DNA from: Acidobacteriota bacterium
GTDB taxonomy: Bacteria > Acidobacteriota > Terriglobia > Terriglobales > Acidobacteriaceae
Assembly (NCBI GenBank): GCA_021805025.1
Contig: JAJZGF010000022.1
Span: 311 to 34,138 of the forward strand
DNA length: 33,828 bases
Direction of reading: 5' to 3'
A program made the translations under genes and the position numbers. How positions within the stretch are numbered: the stretch's first letter is position 1; each line of letters opens with the position of its first letter. Positions 22,765 to 31,755 of the stretch are shown piece after piece. The notes beneath the pieces were generated by a model. The model did no database searches. It saw only the letters and a list, made by a program, of their open reading frames with translations, and had not been told where the DNA came from.

Positions 22765-24945
22765 ATGGATCTGAAGAGGAAACGCTTTCTCGCAATCCTG
22801 ACTATGATTCTGGTGGCAGGCGGTGTCTGCGTCGCGCAAAAGGGCGAGCCATCCACCGCGATGAAAGCAGCGAGCCCGACCCTCGACTTCCCCACGGTGC
22901 TCTACGGCGCGGCCTATTACAACGAGTACATGCCCGGCGACCAGCAGGCCCGTCTTGTGAAGGACGTCGAGCTGATGAAGGCTGCGGGGATCAATGTCGT
23001 CCGCATGGGTGAGTCCACGTGGAGCTTGTGGGAGCCGGAAGACGGCCAGTTCGACTATGCATGGATGGACCGCATTGTGGACGCCATGGGCAAGGCGGGC
23101 ATCAAGGTGATTCTGGGCACGCCCACCTATTCGATTCCAGCGTGGATGGCGCATCAGCATCCGGAGATTCTTGTCGACCGCATTCCGCCGGGCATGTTCG
23201 GCGGCAAGGCCGTGCCCTCGATGTACGGGTTGCGCCAGAACATGGACACCAGCTCGCCGGCCTACCGATTCTATGCTGAGCGGCTCATCCGCCACATCGT
23301 CGCGCATTACAAGGACAACCCCACGGTGATCGGCTGGCAGCTTGACAATGAAACGTCGAGCTATGAGGCGGACAATCGCGACGTTTTCATCGGCTTCCAG
23401 CACTATCTGGAGAAGAAGTTCGGCACGCCCGAAGCGCTGAGCAAGGCGTGGTTTCTGAATTACTGGGGCGAAAACATCCACACGTGGGAAGACCTGCCGA
23501 TGCGCGACGGCGCGCAGAGCACCGGCTACAAGCTGGAGTGGACGCGCTGGAGCCAATTGCGCGTAACCGACTTTCTGCATTGGCAGGCCGTGCTGGTGCG
23601 CGAGTGCGCCGGGCCCAGCCAGTTCGTTACCACCGACTTTGGCGGCATGATGCGCCGCGATGTGAATGAAGAGGAAATCGCAGCGTTTCTCGACATTCCG
23701 GCAGACAACATCTACCACGCGACCCAGGACCACTACGATGGCTCGTTTCAGTCCCTGCAAACCGACTTTACGCGCTCACTGAAGCACGGGAATTTTCTGG
23801 TGACTGAAACAAACGGGCAGACCATCGGCTGGACCTCCCAAGGCCAGTATCCGCCCTATGACGGGCAGTTGCGCGAGGATGTCTACACTTACCTGGCCAG
23901 CGGCGCCAACATGGTGGAGTACTGGCACTGGGCCTCGATCGCCGCCAACCAGGAGACCTACTGGAAGGGCATTCTGTCGCACGATTTGGAACCCAACCGG
24001 CCTTACGCCGAGGTCAGCCGCACCGCACACGAGTTGCAGAAGATCGGCCCGCAACTTGTCGGCCTCAAGATTCACAACGACGTAGCCATACTATGGAGCC
24101 GCGACTCAGCCAATGCCATTGGCTTTATGCCCTACGGCGGCGGAGTGCCGGCTCGAAGCTGGACCGGTGAGCCTGACGGCTACGCATCGCTGGTGCAGCA
24201 AATGCACCACTCGCTCTACGACTTGAATGTGGGCGCGGATTTTGTCTTCCCCGAAACGCAGGACTACTCCGCATATAAACTGCTGATCGTTCCCGCGCTT
24301 TATATCTCTGACGACGCGCTGTTGCAGCGCATCTCGGATTATGTGAAGAACGGCGGTCATGTAGTGATGACCTTCAAGAGCGGGTTCGCCAACGAGAACT
24401 CTGCCGTGCGATGGGTGCGCGCGCCGGGACCGCTGCGTGAGGCCGCCGGCTTCAGCTATCAGGAGTTCTCCAGCCTGGAACATCCGCTCACGCTCAAGGG
24501 CGATCCCTTCCATGCGGGCGATGGCAATAAGGTTCAATACTGGGCGGAGTTCCTGATGCCGGAACATGCCAAGGCACTCGCCTACTACGACCATCCTTTC
24601 TTCGGAAAATGGCCTGCCATCACTGAGAATCAGTTCGGCACGGGCACGCTGCTCTATGAGGGCACCTACCTCTCGAATGCTCTGCAAACCGCGGTTCTCA
24701 AGCGTGCGGTTGCGGAAGCCGGTCTGGCCAATCCCGACGAAGAACAGCCCGCTGCGATCCACGTGCAGCATGGCATCAACCGCCTCGGCAAACGCCTGCA
24801 TTACTACTTCAACTACTCCGGCGCGGAAGTCGGGGCTGCCTATTCGTACGGCGCGGGGACCAGCCTGCTGGACAGCAAGCCCGTGAGTCACGGCCAGATG
24901 CTCACGCTGGAGCCGTGGGATCTGGCCATTATTGAAGAACAGTAA
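22765..24945 (+). CDS. Exported GH42 beta-galactosidase
   Basis: This 726-residue glycoside hydrolase family 42 enzyme cleaves terminal beta-galactosides. It has an N-terminal signal peptide ('RFLAILTMILVAGGVCVAQ', cleavage near residue 24), so it is exported; many GH42 enzymes are cytoplasmic. The TIM barrel starts at 'LYGAAYYNEYMPGDQ' and carries the acid/base Glu196 in 'GWQLDNETSSYEA' and the nucleophile Glu348 in 'FLVTETNGQTIGW'. The trimerisation-type domain follows ('AILWSRDSANA', 'GADFVFPETQDYSAYKLLIVPALY'), then a beta-sandwich ending 'MLTLEPWDLAIIEE'. The ribosome site GGAAAGG precedes ATG 22765. The next genes encode malic enzyme and GH3, suggesting a carbohydrate-use region. The substrate could be galactan side chains or lactose-like sugars; this is not shown by the sequence. 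Confidence 0.95.
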   Translation: MDLKRKRFLAILTMILVAGGVCVAQKGEPSTAMKAASPTLDFPTVLYGAAYYNEYMPGDQQARLVKDVELMKAAGINVVRMGESTWSLWEPEDGQFDYAWMDRIVDAMGKAGIKVILGTPTYSIPAWMAHQHPEILVDRIPPGMFGGKAVPSMYGLRQNMDTSSPAYRFYAERLIRHIVAHYKDNPTVIGWQLDNETSSYEADNRDVFIGFQHYLEKKFGTPEALSKAWFLNYWGENIHTWEDLPMRDGAQSTGYKLEWTRWSQLRVTDFLHWQAVLVRECAGPSQFVTTDFGGMMRRDVNEEEIAAFLDIPADNIYHATQDHYDGSFQSLQTDFTRSLKHGNFLVTETNGQTIGWTSQGQYPPYDGQLREDVYTYLASGANMVEYWHWASIAANQETYWKGILSHDLEPNRPYAEVSRTAHELQKIGPQLVGLKIHNDVAILWSRDSANAIGFMPYGGGVPARSWTGEPDGYASLVQQMHHSLYDLNVGADFVFPETQDYSAYKLLIVPALYISDDALLQRISDYVKNGGHVVMTFKSGFANENSAVRWVRAPGPLREAAGFSYQEFSSLEHPLTLKGDPFHAGDGNKVQYWAEFLMPEHAKALAYYDHPFFGKWPAITENQFGTGTLLYEGTYLSNALQTAVLKRAVAEAGLANPDEEQPAAIHVQHGINRLGKRLHYYFNYSGAEVGAAYSYGAGTSLLDSKPVSHGQMLTLEPWDLAIIEEQ

Positions 24946-25094
24946 GCGGCCTGATCGCCTTTCGGGAAAGAAGTTACCCTGCACCTCGCAGCACGTGTGA
25001 TGCAGACACTGGAAGCGGTTGTGCGCCCTGTGGTCTCATGGAGCTTCTCTCCAAACTGGACAGGTTTGGACCGTAATCAAAGGAGAATATCCAG

Positions 25095-26804
25095 ATGAGT
25101 ACAGAAACCGCACCATTCCAGGAGGCACAGGGCCTAGAGCGCACGCGGCTGCATGGCCGCGATCTTTTGCTCAATCCGCGGCTCAACAAAGGAACGGCGT
25201 TTACCGAGGCGGAGCGAGACGCCTTTGGCCTGCACGGCCTGCTGCCTCCTCACATCGGGACTCTGCAGGAGCAACTCGATCGCCGCAAGAAAGCTCTCGA
25301 TGCGCAGCCGAGTTTCTTTGCCAAGTACACCTTTATGCGAGGCCTGCAGGACATCAATGAAACGCTGTTCTACTCCCTCATCGCACATCACGTAGAGGAG
25401 CTTCTGCCGATCGTCTACACCCCGGCGGTAGGCGAGGGATGCCAGCGGTTCAGCGAAATCTGGCGGCGCAGCCGCGGACTTTTCATCAGCTATCCGAATC
25501 GTGAACGCATGGAGCGGATCCTCGCCGATCCAGCCTACGATGATGTGCGTTGCATCGTCGTCAGCGACGGTGAGCGCATCCTCGGCCTGGGCGATCAGGG
25601 AGCAGGCGGCATGGGGATCCCCATCGGCAAGATGGCTCTCTACACCGCGCTCGCCGGCATTCCGCCCGAGCATTGCCTGCCCATACTGCTCGACGTGGGC
25701 ACCGACAACGAGGCACTTCTCAGCGATCCAATCTACATTGGCTGGCAGCACCACCGCGTGCGCGGGCAGGAGTACGACGACTTTGTAGAAGCATTCGTCC
25801 GCGCAGTCGAACGTCGTTGGCCACACATCCTGCTCCAGTGGGAAGACTTTGCGGGCTCAAATGCCCTCACCCTGCTCAATCGCTACCGTGATCGGCTGTG
25901 CACGTTCAATGACGACATCCAGGGGACCGCGGCCGTCACTACCGCAACTCTGCTGGCAGCCATTCACGCAACCGGCATTCCGCTCAAGGATCAGACCATC
26001 GCCATGTTCGGCTCCGGCTCGGCCGGCATCGGCATCATTGATCTGCTCATCTCCGCGATGCAGGAAGAAGGCCTGACGGAAGCGCAGGCGCGCAGCCGCA
26101 TCTATGCCTTCAATCGCTATGGTCTGCTTGTCGAGGGTTGTCGCGGCATTCGCCTCGGCCAGCAGGAGCTGTTGCGCAAACGCTCCGATCTTCAGGACTG
26201 GACGGTTTCCGGCGGCGAGGATATCTCGCTGCTAGACGTGGTGCGCAACGCCAAAGTCACGGTGCTAGTGGGTGTCTCGGCACAGGCCGGGGCCTTCACC
26301 GAAGAGATTGTGCGCACGATGGCCGCGCATACCGAGCGGCCCATCATCTTCCCGCTGTCGAATCCCACATCCAAATCCGAGGCGATTCCCGCGGATCTGC
26401 TTCTCTGGACGGAGGGTCGCGCTATTATCGGGACCGGCAGCCCCTTTGCGCCGGTTGAGTTCGGCGGCAAGAAGGTTCCGATCTCGCAGGTAAACAACTC
26501 TTACATTTTTCCCGGCCTGGCACTCGGGATCCTCGTGAGCCGCGCTCGGCGCGTGACCGACGCGATGATGATGGCCGCAGCCAAGGCACTGGCTGCGTTG
26601 TCGCCTGCCCGACAGGACAAAAACGCGCCTCTTCTGCCGCCGATCGGCAATTCGCGCAAGGTCAGTCTGGTTGTGGCTGAGGCCGTTGGAAGACAGGCGA
26701 TTGCAGACGGAGTGGCAGCCATCGATGAACCTGCCATGCTGCCGGAACAACTCCGTGCGTATGTGTGGGAACCGGTCTACCGGACCTATGAAAGAATCCG
26801 GTAA
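25095..26804 (+). CDS. maeA: NAD-dependent malic enzyme (large MaeA/SfcA type)
   Basis: Malic enzyme oxidatively decarboxylates malate to pyruvate, giving NADH; this 569-residue protein is the large eukaryotic-like type rather than the MaeB-PTA fusion. Key elements are 'NKGTAFTEAERDAFGLHGLLP', the catalytic Tyr108 in 'VYTPAVGEGCQRFS', 'RILGLGDQGAGGMGIPIGK' with Lys179, 'WEDFAGSNALTLLNRY', 'TFNDDIQGTAAV' and the nucleotide loop 'FGSGSAGIGIIDLL'. Co-substrate preference (NAD or NADP) cannot be read with certainty. A strong AAGGAG site is 8-9 bases before ATG 25095. It lies between two exported glycosidases, 149 bases after GH42 and 79 before GH3, where it may feed pyruvate into biosynthesis from sugars or acids. 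I infer that link only from position. Confidence 0.95.
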   Translation: MSTETAPFQEAQGLERTRLHGRDLLLNPRLNKGTAFTEAERDAFGLHGLLPPHIGTLQEQLDRRKKALDAQPSFFAKYTFMRGLQDINETLFYSLIAHHVEELLPIVYTPAVGEGCQRFSEIWRRSRGLFISYPNRERMERILADPAYDDVRCIVVSDGERILGLGDQGAGGMGIPIGKMALYTALAGIPPEHCLPILLDVGTDNEALLSDPIYIGWQHHRVRGQEYDDFVEAFVRAVERRWPHILLQWEDFAGSNALTLLNRYRDRLCTFNDDIQGTAAVTTATLLAAIHATGIPLKDQTIAMFGSGSAGIGIIDLLISAMQEEGLTEAQARSRIYAFNRYGLLVEGCRGIRLGQQELLRKRSDLQDWTVSGGEDISLLDVVRNAKVTVLVGVSAQAGAFTEEIVRTMAAHTERPIIFPLSNPTSKSEAIPADLLLWTEGRAIIGTGSPFAPVEFGGKKVPISQVNNSYIFPGLALGILVSRARRVTDAMMMAAAKALAALSPARQDKNAPLLPPIGNSRKVSLVVAEAVGRQAIADGVAAIDEPAMLPEQLRAYVWEPVYRTYERIR

Positions 26805-26835
26805 TCGAGTACAGCGTTCCAGCCTGGCAGGGGAG

Positions 26836-26872
26836 TTGATACTATTGGTGCGTCCAAGATAAACGTTTTATC
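26836..26872 (+). promoter_or_regulatory. Candidate promoter with LacI-type palindrome before the GH3 gene
   Basis: TTGATA (26836-26841, five of six to the -35 consensus) and GATAAA (26858-26863, four of six to the -10) are 16 bases apart. The -10 overlaps AAACGTTT (26861-26868), a perfect palindrome with the central CG seen in LacI-family operators, flanked by GATA and TATC. The AAGGGGG ribosome site follows at once. Confidence 0.45.
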
Positions 26873-26883
26873 AAGGGGGTTCC

Positions 26884-29133
26884 ATGCATCCGTTTCCACG
26901 TTTGGCCACGCTCGGCGTTGCAGGTGTTCTGCTCCTGTCGCTCACGTCCACCCCGGTTCCGGCCTCGGCCCAGCGCCATCAGCCGCCTTCACCGCCGACG
27001 GGCCCGTGGATGAACACGAGCCTTACGCCTGACCAGCGCGCCGATCTGGTGATGAAAGAGATGACGCTGGACGAGAAGATCGCGCTGCTGCACGGCGTAG
27101 GTATGCCGACCGATGAGCCCGTCACGCCGGAAAATGCTGCCTCCAACCGCGGCGTTGGGTATGCGGTTGGAGTGCCGCGACTGGGCATTCCCGGCATTGA
27201 CATGAGCGATGCAGCCTACGGCGTGCGATCCAGCGGCGTGAATGGACGCTATTCCACGGCGCTGCCGGCGAACGTGGCCGCGGCGGCAAGCTGGGACCCC
27301 GATGCAGCCTACGAGTACGGCGCGCTTATCGGCCGCGAACTGCGCGCGCAGGGCTTCAACATGACCCTCGGCGGCGGTGTGAATCTTACGCGCGATCCGC
27401 GCAATGGGCGCACCTTTGAGTATCTGGGCGAGGACCCGGTGCTGGCCGGAACGCTCGTGGCCAAGCTGATTGACGGCACCCAGTCGGCGCATGTCATCGG
27501 TGACATCAAGCACTACGCGCTGAACGATCAGGAGAGCGGCCGCAACGCCGTCAACATTCACATCAGCGAGCGCGCGATGCGGGAGAGCGACCTGCTGGCC
27601 TTTGAGATTGGTGTCACTGAGGGCCATCCCGCAGCGGTCATGTGCTCCTATAACCGCGTCAACGGCGACTTTGCCTGCGAGAACAAATATCTGCTCACGG
27701 ATGTTCTCAAGAGAGATTGGCAGTTCCCTGGCTTCGTGCTTTCAGACTGGGGCGGAACGCACTCGACGGAGAAAGCTTCGGCAGCAGGACTCGACAACGA
27801 AGAACCGGGCAGTTTCTTCTACGGAGAACGCTACAAGGCCGCCGTGCAGGCAGGCGCCATCTCCACAGCTGAGTTGGACGAACACGTGCATCGCATCCTG
27901 CGCTCCATGTTTGCAGCCGGGGTCATCGACTATCCGCGCCAGCGCAGCGTCGTCGATCCGTTTGCAGGCTTTGAGACGGCGCGCAAGATTGAAGAAAGCG
28001 GCATCGTGCTGCTCAAGAACGAGCACTCCACCCTTCCGCTGAATGCCGGACGTCTGCGCTCCATCGTGGTCATCGGGGCGCACTCTGACGTTGGCATGAT
28101 CTCCGGCGGCGGTTCTGCGCAGGTTGACCCCATCGGCGGCAATGCCATTATGCCTCCGGGGGGGGGCGCCACGCGCTGGCTGGAAGAGATATGGTTCCCG
28201 ACTTCGCCTCTCAAGGCCATTCAGGCGCGTGCTCCCGGCGTTACGGTCAAATACGATTCCGGCGCGGACCCTGCGTCAGCAGCAGCAGCAGCCAAGGGCG
28301 CAGACGTGGCGGTTGTCTTCGCATACATGTGGGCCAGCGAAGGGATGGACCTCCCAGGTCTCACGCTGCCGCACCACCAGGACGATGTGATTACCGCAGT
28401 GGCGACTGCCAATCCGCACACGATTGTCGTATTGGAGACGGGCAATCCAGTCACGATGCCGTGGGTCAACGCGCCGGCTGCCATTCTGGAAGCGTGGTTC
28501 TCCGGGAGCGATGGCGCCGACGCGCTCGGCAACATTCTCTTTGGCACGGTGAACCCAAGCGGCAAACTGCCCAACACATTCCCCAGGAGCGAGGCCGATC
28601 TACCGCATCCCACGCTGACCTTGCCGCCGCCCGAGTCAGACCACTTCAATGGACCGGCATCGCCGGAGCAGTGGGCAAAAGGATTGCCGCCGTTCCAGGT
28701 CAGCTATGACGAAGGCATAAAGGTTGGCTATAAGTGGTATGACGCGGAGAAGAAGCCGGTATTATTCCCCTTCGGGTATGGACTGTCCTACACGACCTAT
28801 CGCTACTCGGAGCTGAAGGTCGCACCGGGCGACAAGGTGAAGGTCCGGTTTACGCTCTCAAATACAGGCGCGCGCGAGGGTGCTGAGATTGCGGAAGTCT
28901 ATGCGGCTCTGCCCGCCGCCGCGCAGGAGCCGCCCAAGCGGCTGGTCGGCTTCAGCAAGGTCAAGCTTGCAGCGGGCGAGAAGAAGACCGTCACCGTCGA
29001 AATCGATCCCAAGTATCTGTCGATCTTTGACGAAGCGAAGCACGGATGGACGCTGGTTCCGGGCGACTACACCGTTATGGTGGGCGGTTCGTCAGACAAG
29101 CTGCCGTTAAAAGCGGTGGTAAATCTGCAATAG
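26884..29133 (+). CDS. Exported GH3 beta-glucosidase
   Basis: This 749-residue GH3 enzyme releases terminal beta-linked sugars, typically glucose, from oligosaccharides; xylosidase activity is also possible in the family. A signal peptide (about residues 1-30, ending 'VPASAQ') exports it. Domain 1 (TIM barrel) contains 'GPSGGVNLTRDPRNGR'-like text, here 'LGGGVNLTRDPRNGRTFEYLGEDP'-style split, then 'GDIKHYALNDQE' (Lys209, His210) and the nucleophile Asp288 in 'PGFVLSDWGGTHST'. Domain 2 has 'GIVLLKNEHSTLPL' and 'WASEGMDLPGLTLP', with the likely acid/base Glu. A C-terminal fibronectin-III-like domain follows 'VLFPFGYGLSYTTYRYSEL'. The ribosome site AAGGGGG is four bases before the ATG. A candidate LacI-type operator lies upstream (26858-26872). 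It faces the convergent kinase gene. Confidence 0.96.
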   Translation: MHPFPRLATLGVAGVLLLSLTSTPVPASAQRHQPPSPPTGPWMNTSLTPDQRADLVMKEMTLDEKIALLHGVGMPTDEPVTPENAASNRGVGYAVGVPRLGIPGIDMSDAAYGVRSSGVNGRYSTALPANVAAAASWDPDAAYEYGALIGRELRAQGFNMTLGGGVNLTRDPRNGRTFEYLGEDPVLAGTLVAKLIDGTQSAHVIGDIKHYALNDQESGRNAVNIHISERAMRESDLLAFEIGVTEGHPAAVMCSYNRVNGDFACENKYLLTDVLKRDWQFPGFVLSDWGGTHSTEKASAAGLDNEEPGSFFYGERYKAAVQAGAISTAELDEHVHRILRSMFAAGVIDYPRQRSVVDPFAGFETARKIEESGIVLLKNEHSTLPLNAGRLRSIVVIGAHSDVGMISGGGSAQVDPIGGNAIMPPGGGATRWLEEIWFPTSPLKAIQARAPGVTVKYDSGADPASAAAAAKGADVAVVFAYMWASEGMDLPGLTLPHHQDDVITAVATANPHTIVVLETGNPVTMPWVNAPAAILEAWFSGSDGADALGNILFGTVNPSGKLPNTFPRSEADLPHPTLTLPPPESDHFNGPASPEQWAKGLPPFQVSYDEGIKVGYKWYDAEKKPVLFPFGYGLSYTTYRYSELKVAPGDKVKVRFTLSNTGAREGAEIAEVYAALPAAAQEPPKRLVGFSKVKLAAGEKKTVTVEIDPKYLSIFDEAKHGWTLVPGDYTVMVGGSSDKLPLKAVVNLQ

Positions 29134-29151
29134 CGGCCCCAGACGGTTTTA

Positions 29152-29192
29152 GCGACAACCCGAGTTGCAACAGATGCAGCTTGGGTTGTCGC
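29152..29192. terminator. 10-bp hairpin between convergent genes, candidate terminator
   Basis: GCGACAACCC (29152-29161) pairs with GGGTTGTCGC (29183-29192), and the 21-base loop can pair further through TTGCA and TGCAG. It lies 19 bases after the GH3 stop and 14 bases beyond the kinase stop. Neither strand has a U-tract, so the terminator role is uncertain. Confidence 0.5.
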
Positions 29193-29205
29193 GGACCGCG
29201 GGAAT

Positions 29206-31680
29206 TTAATCCCCGTCCGGCGGCACCTGTTCCAGCACCCGCTTCCACGTCCTCTGGTTCTTGCGGAAGCTTTTCTTCAAGTCCTCAAGAATGCGCTCGA
29301 AGTCGGCGTTGGTGCGCAGGTTGTTCCACGCCGGGTTCTTCTGGAACCAGGGATAATTTTCGTTCCCCAGATAGATCGCGCGGCGCAGCCAGTGCAGTGC
29401 TTCGGTCGAGTCGCCCTCCACGGCAAAGTAGCTGGCCAGACGATAGGCCATCTCGTTGTCTGCTTCGGCAGCGGCCAGAGTGTCGTCCTTCAGCAGTCCG
29501 GCTGCGCGCTCCCGCTCGCCTGCCTGCACGTAGCACATGGCCAGCGTAGGGACCGCGATGCGCATCGACTGATCGTCGCGAATCACACTCTCCAGGCTCT
29601 CAATGGCCTCGCCCAGATTGCCCATGCGCATCTGCTGATAGCCAAACGAAGTACGCAGCAGCGGATGACGCGGTTCAAGGGCCAGGCCCTTTGTCAGTTC
29701 GTCGCCGGCCATCTCGATCTGATTCTGATAGTGATAAACGCGCGCCCGATGATTGTAGAGAATCGCCGCATTGGCGGGGTTGAGCTTCAGCGCGCGGCTG
29801 AACTGGTGAAGCGCCTCGTCATACATGCCATCGCCGCGCAGCGCCAGACCCGCCACCATATGCACATTCCAGTCGTTAGCCGCGCTTGCCAGCAGATTCG
29901 CAATGCCGTGCCGCGCCGATTCTTTTTCGCCACGCGACAGCAGCATGTAAATACGGTAGAGATTTGCCTCCACCGACGCCGGGTCAAGCTTAAGCGCCTC
30001 ATCAAAATCGCGGCGCGCATGCATCAAATGAATCTGTCCGCCAAAGCCGTGGCGCACATACTGCAGCTCGGCAATGCCCAGGCCCGTCCAGCCGGCGGGA
30101 AACTCCGGGTCCTTGTCCGTCACGCTGGTAAACAACGCGTGAGCCCGGTCCAGATCAGCGCGCGATCCGGTGCGCACCATAAACGAACTGAGCAGCGCAC
30201 GCGCCTGCAGATATTCCTCACTCACCGGCCCCGGCAGCGAGGCATCGCGCGGTCCCGGCCGCGGCGCATCCATCTTGTCGTTGGCGCTCAACCCATGCAG
30301 CGCCGCAAAGACCTCGTTCGAAATCTCCGTCTGCACCGCGATCAAATCCAGCGAGGGTACCTGAATGGCGCCTCCGGAGCGCACGCTCTGCGAACTGACA
30401 TCGAGCAGTTGCCAGTTCAGGTCAAAGCCTGTCTCAGAGCGCACAAAACTTCCTGCCAGCACATACGACACCAGGAGCTTCTGCCCCACGGCCAGCGGAT
30501 CTAACTGTGCGATTGGCAATGACATCAGCGTGCTCGACGGCCGTACCACGAGTGCCGGAATGCGCGCCAGCCGCGCAGCGATCGCATCGGCGAGCGCATA
30601 ACCGTAGAGCGGAGCCACCTCTGTTGCGCCCAGATTGCTGAAGGGCAGGACGACAAGTGAGTTCTGCGGCCCGCGCTCCGTAGTCGATTCCCGGAAACGC
30701 TCCGCCAGCATGGAGAGAAATCCCGTGGCGCGCTTCTCGGCTTCCGCTTCATTGGTGGGCAGGTTGGCAGCAGCATCGCCGGGGATGACGCCCGTTTCGA
30801 TCTGCTGCGCCTTCATGATCGTCTTCAGTGCTTCACGCACCTCGGCAGCAGAGGTGTAGCGCGAGGCCGGGTTCTTCTCAAGACAGGCCGCAATCACGCT
30901 TTTGAGTTCCGCGGAGACACCGGGAACGATCTCGCTCAAGTCCTGCGGATCGGAAAACTGAATCGCGCGAATCGCCTGAAAATCTTCGGCGTCGGGCCGG
31001 GAAAACGGATGGCGTCCGCTGGTCAGCTCATAGAGAATCACGCCCAGCGCCCACACGTCAGACTGCACGCTGGACTGACCGGTAACAAACTGTTCCGGCG
31101 CCATGTAACGGATGGTGCCGCCGCGCGCAGTATAAGTGGCTGCGACGGAAGCGTCCTTGGCCAGACCTGCCTTGGATGGATCAAAGCTTGCGTCTTCAGG
31201 ATGCAGGCGACGCGCCAGGCCAAAGTCCAGAATCTTCACCAGGCCGCCCTCAGTCAGCATCACATTCTGCGGCTTCAGGTCACGATGAAAGATGCCCAGC
31301 ACATGGGCCGCCTGCAATCCATCGGCGATCTGTATGCCTACAGAGAGCACAAGCTGCGGAGGAGCCGGGCCGCGTTCGATGAGCTGATCAAGAGACTGTC
31401 CGGGCACGTACTGCATCACGATGTAGCCCTCGTCCCCCACCTCGCCCACTTCATAAATCGCACAGACGTTGGGGTGCTCAATGGCAGACGCGAGCCGCGC
31501 TTCGCGCAGAACCGTCGAGCGCATCTGCTGCGCTGAAAGCAGACCCGCGCGCAGCACCTTCAAGACCACGGGGCGTTGCAGCAGTGTGTCATTGGCCATG
31601 TACACAACGCCACTTCCGCCGGCCCCCAGGCGGCGCTGAATCTCGTAATGTTCGATTGTTCTTTTTTTCATCACTCCCAT
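29206..31680 (-). CDS. Soluble Ser/Thr protein kinase with TolB-N-like and TPR regions
   Basis: This 824-residue protein begins with a complete PknB-type kinase domain (about 12-285). The motifs are the G-loop 'GAGGSGVVY' (19-27), Lys41, Glu60, 'HRDLKPQN' (Asp134), 'DFGLA' (Asp152) and 'APEQ' (194-197). A linker leads to a TolB-N/FlgO-like alpha/beta domain (about 342-465), with 'LVVLPFSNLGATEV', 'LADAIAARLARIPALVVRPS' and 'VSYVLAGSFVR'. From about 485 to 800 are TPR-like repeats ('DFDEALKLDPASVEANLYR', 'EALHQFSRALKLNPANAAILYNH', 'LGEAIESLESVIRDD'). Unlike many bacterial STPKs it has no membrane segment between kinase and sensor, so it should be cytosolic. The start may be ATG 31680 or the ATG at 31671; neither has an ideal ribosome site. 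It lies 75 bases after a probable small membrane-protein gene on the same strand. Ligand and targets unknown. Confidence 0.93.
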   Translation of the reverse strand: MGVMKKRTIEHYEIQRRLGAGGSGVVYMANDTLLQRPVVLKVLRAGLLSAQQMRSTVLREARLASAIEHPNVCAIYEVGEVGDEGYIVMQYVPGQSLDQLIERGPAPPQLVLSVGIQIADGLQAAHVLGIFHRDLKPQNVMLTEGGLVKILDFGLARRLHPEDASFDPSKAGLAKDASVAATYTARGGTIRYMAPEQFVTGQSSVQSDVWALGVILYELTSGRHPFSRPDAEDFQAIRAIQFSDPQDLSEIVPGVSAELKSVIAACLEKNPASRYTSAAEVREALKTIMKAQQIETGVIPGDAAANLPTNEAEAEKRATGFLSMLAERFRESTTERGPQNSLVVLPFSNLGATEVAPLYGYALADAIAARLARIPALVVRPSSTLMSLPIAQLDPLAVGQKLLVSYVLAGSFVRSETGFDLNWQLLDVSSQSVRSGGAIQVPSLDLIAVQTEISNEVFAALHGLSANDKMDAPRPGPRDASLPGPVSEEYLQARALLSSFMVRTGSRADLDRAHALFTSVTDKDPEFPAGWTGLGIAELQYVRHGFGGQIHLMHARRDFDEALKLDPASVEANLYRIYMLLSRGEKESARHGIANLLASAANDWNVHMVAGLALRGDGMYDEALHQFSRALKLNPANAAILYNHRARVYHYQNQIEMAGDELTKGLALEPRHPLLRTSFGYQQMRMGNLGEAIESLESVIRDDQSMRIAVPTLAMCYVQAGERERAAGLLKDDTLAAAEADNEMAYRLASYFAVEGDSTEALHWLRRAIYLGNENYPWFQKNPAWNNLRTNADFERILEDLKKSFRKNQRTWKRVLEQVPPDGD

Positions 31681-31755
31681 TCAGTGTAGCGGGGAGCAGA
31701 TGAGGGCCGTATCAATTTCCGGAACCAGCCTGAAGATGCTTTGCGCCGCATCTGT

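Noticed and set aside
22714..23760. A 348-codon minus-strand frame opposite the GH42 gene
   Set aside because: The GH42 frame has catalytic motifs and a signal peptide; the antisense frame has none and no ribosome site.
28158..28167. Run of eight G bases inside the GH3 gene, a possible frameshift site
   Set aside because: The reading frame continues correctly on both sides with conserved GH3 motifs, so there is no sign of a frameshift.
29392..30504. A 370-codon plus-strand frame opposite the kinase TPR region
   Set aside because: It is antisense to clear TPR repeats and has no start signal or recognisable domain.
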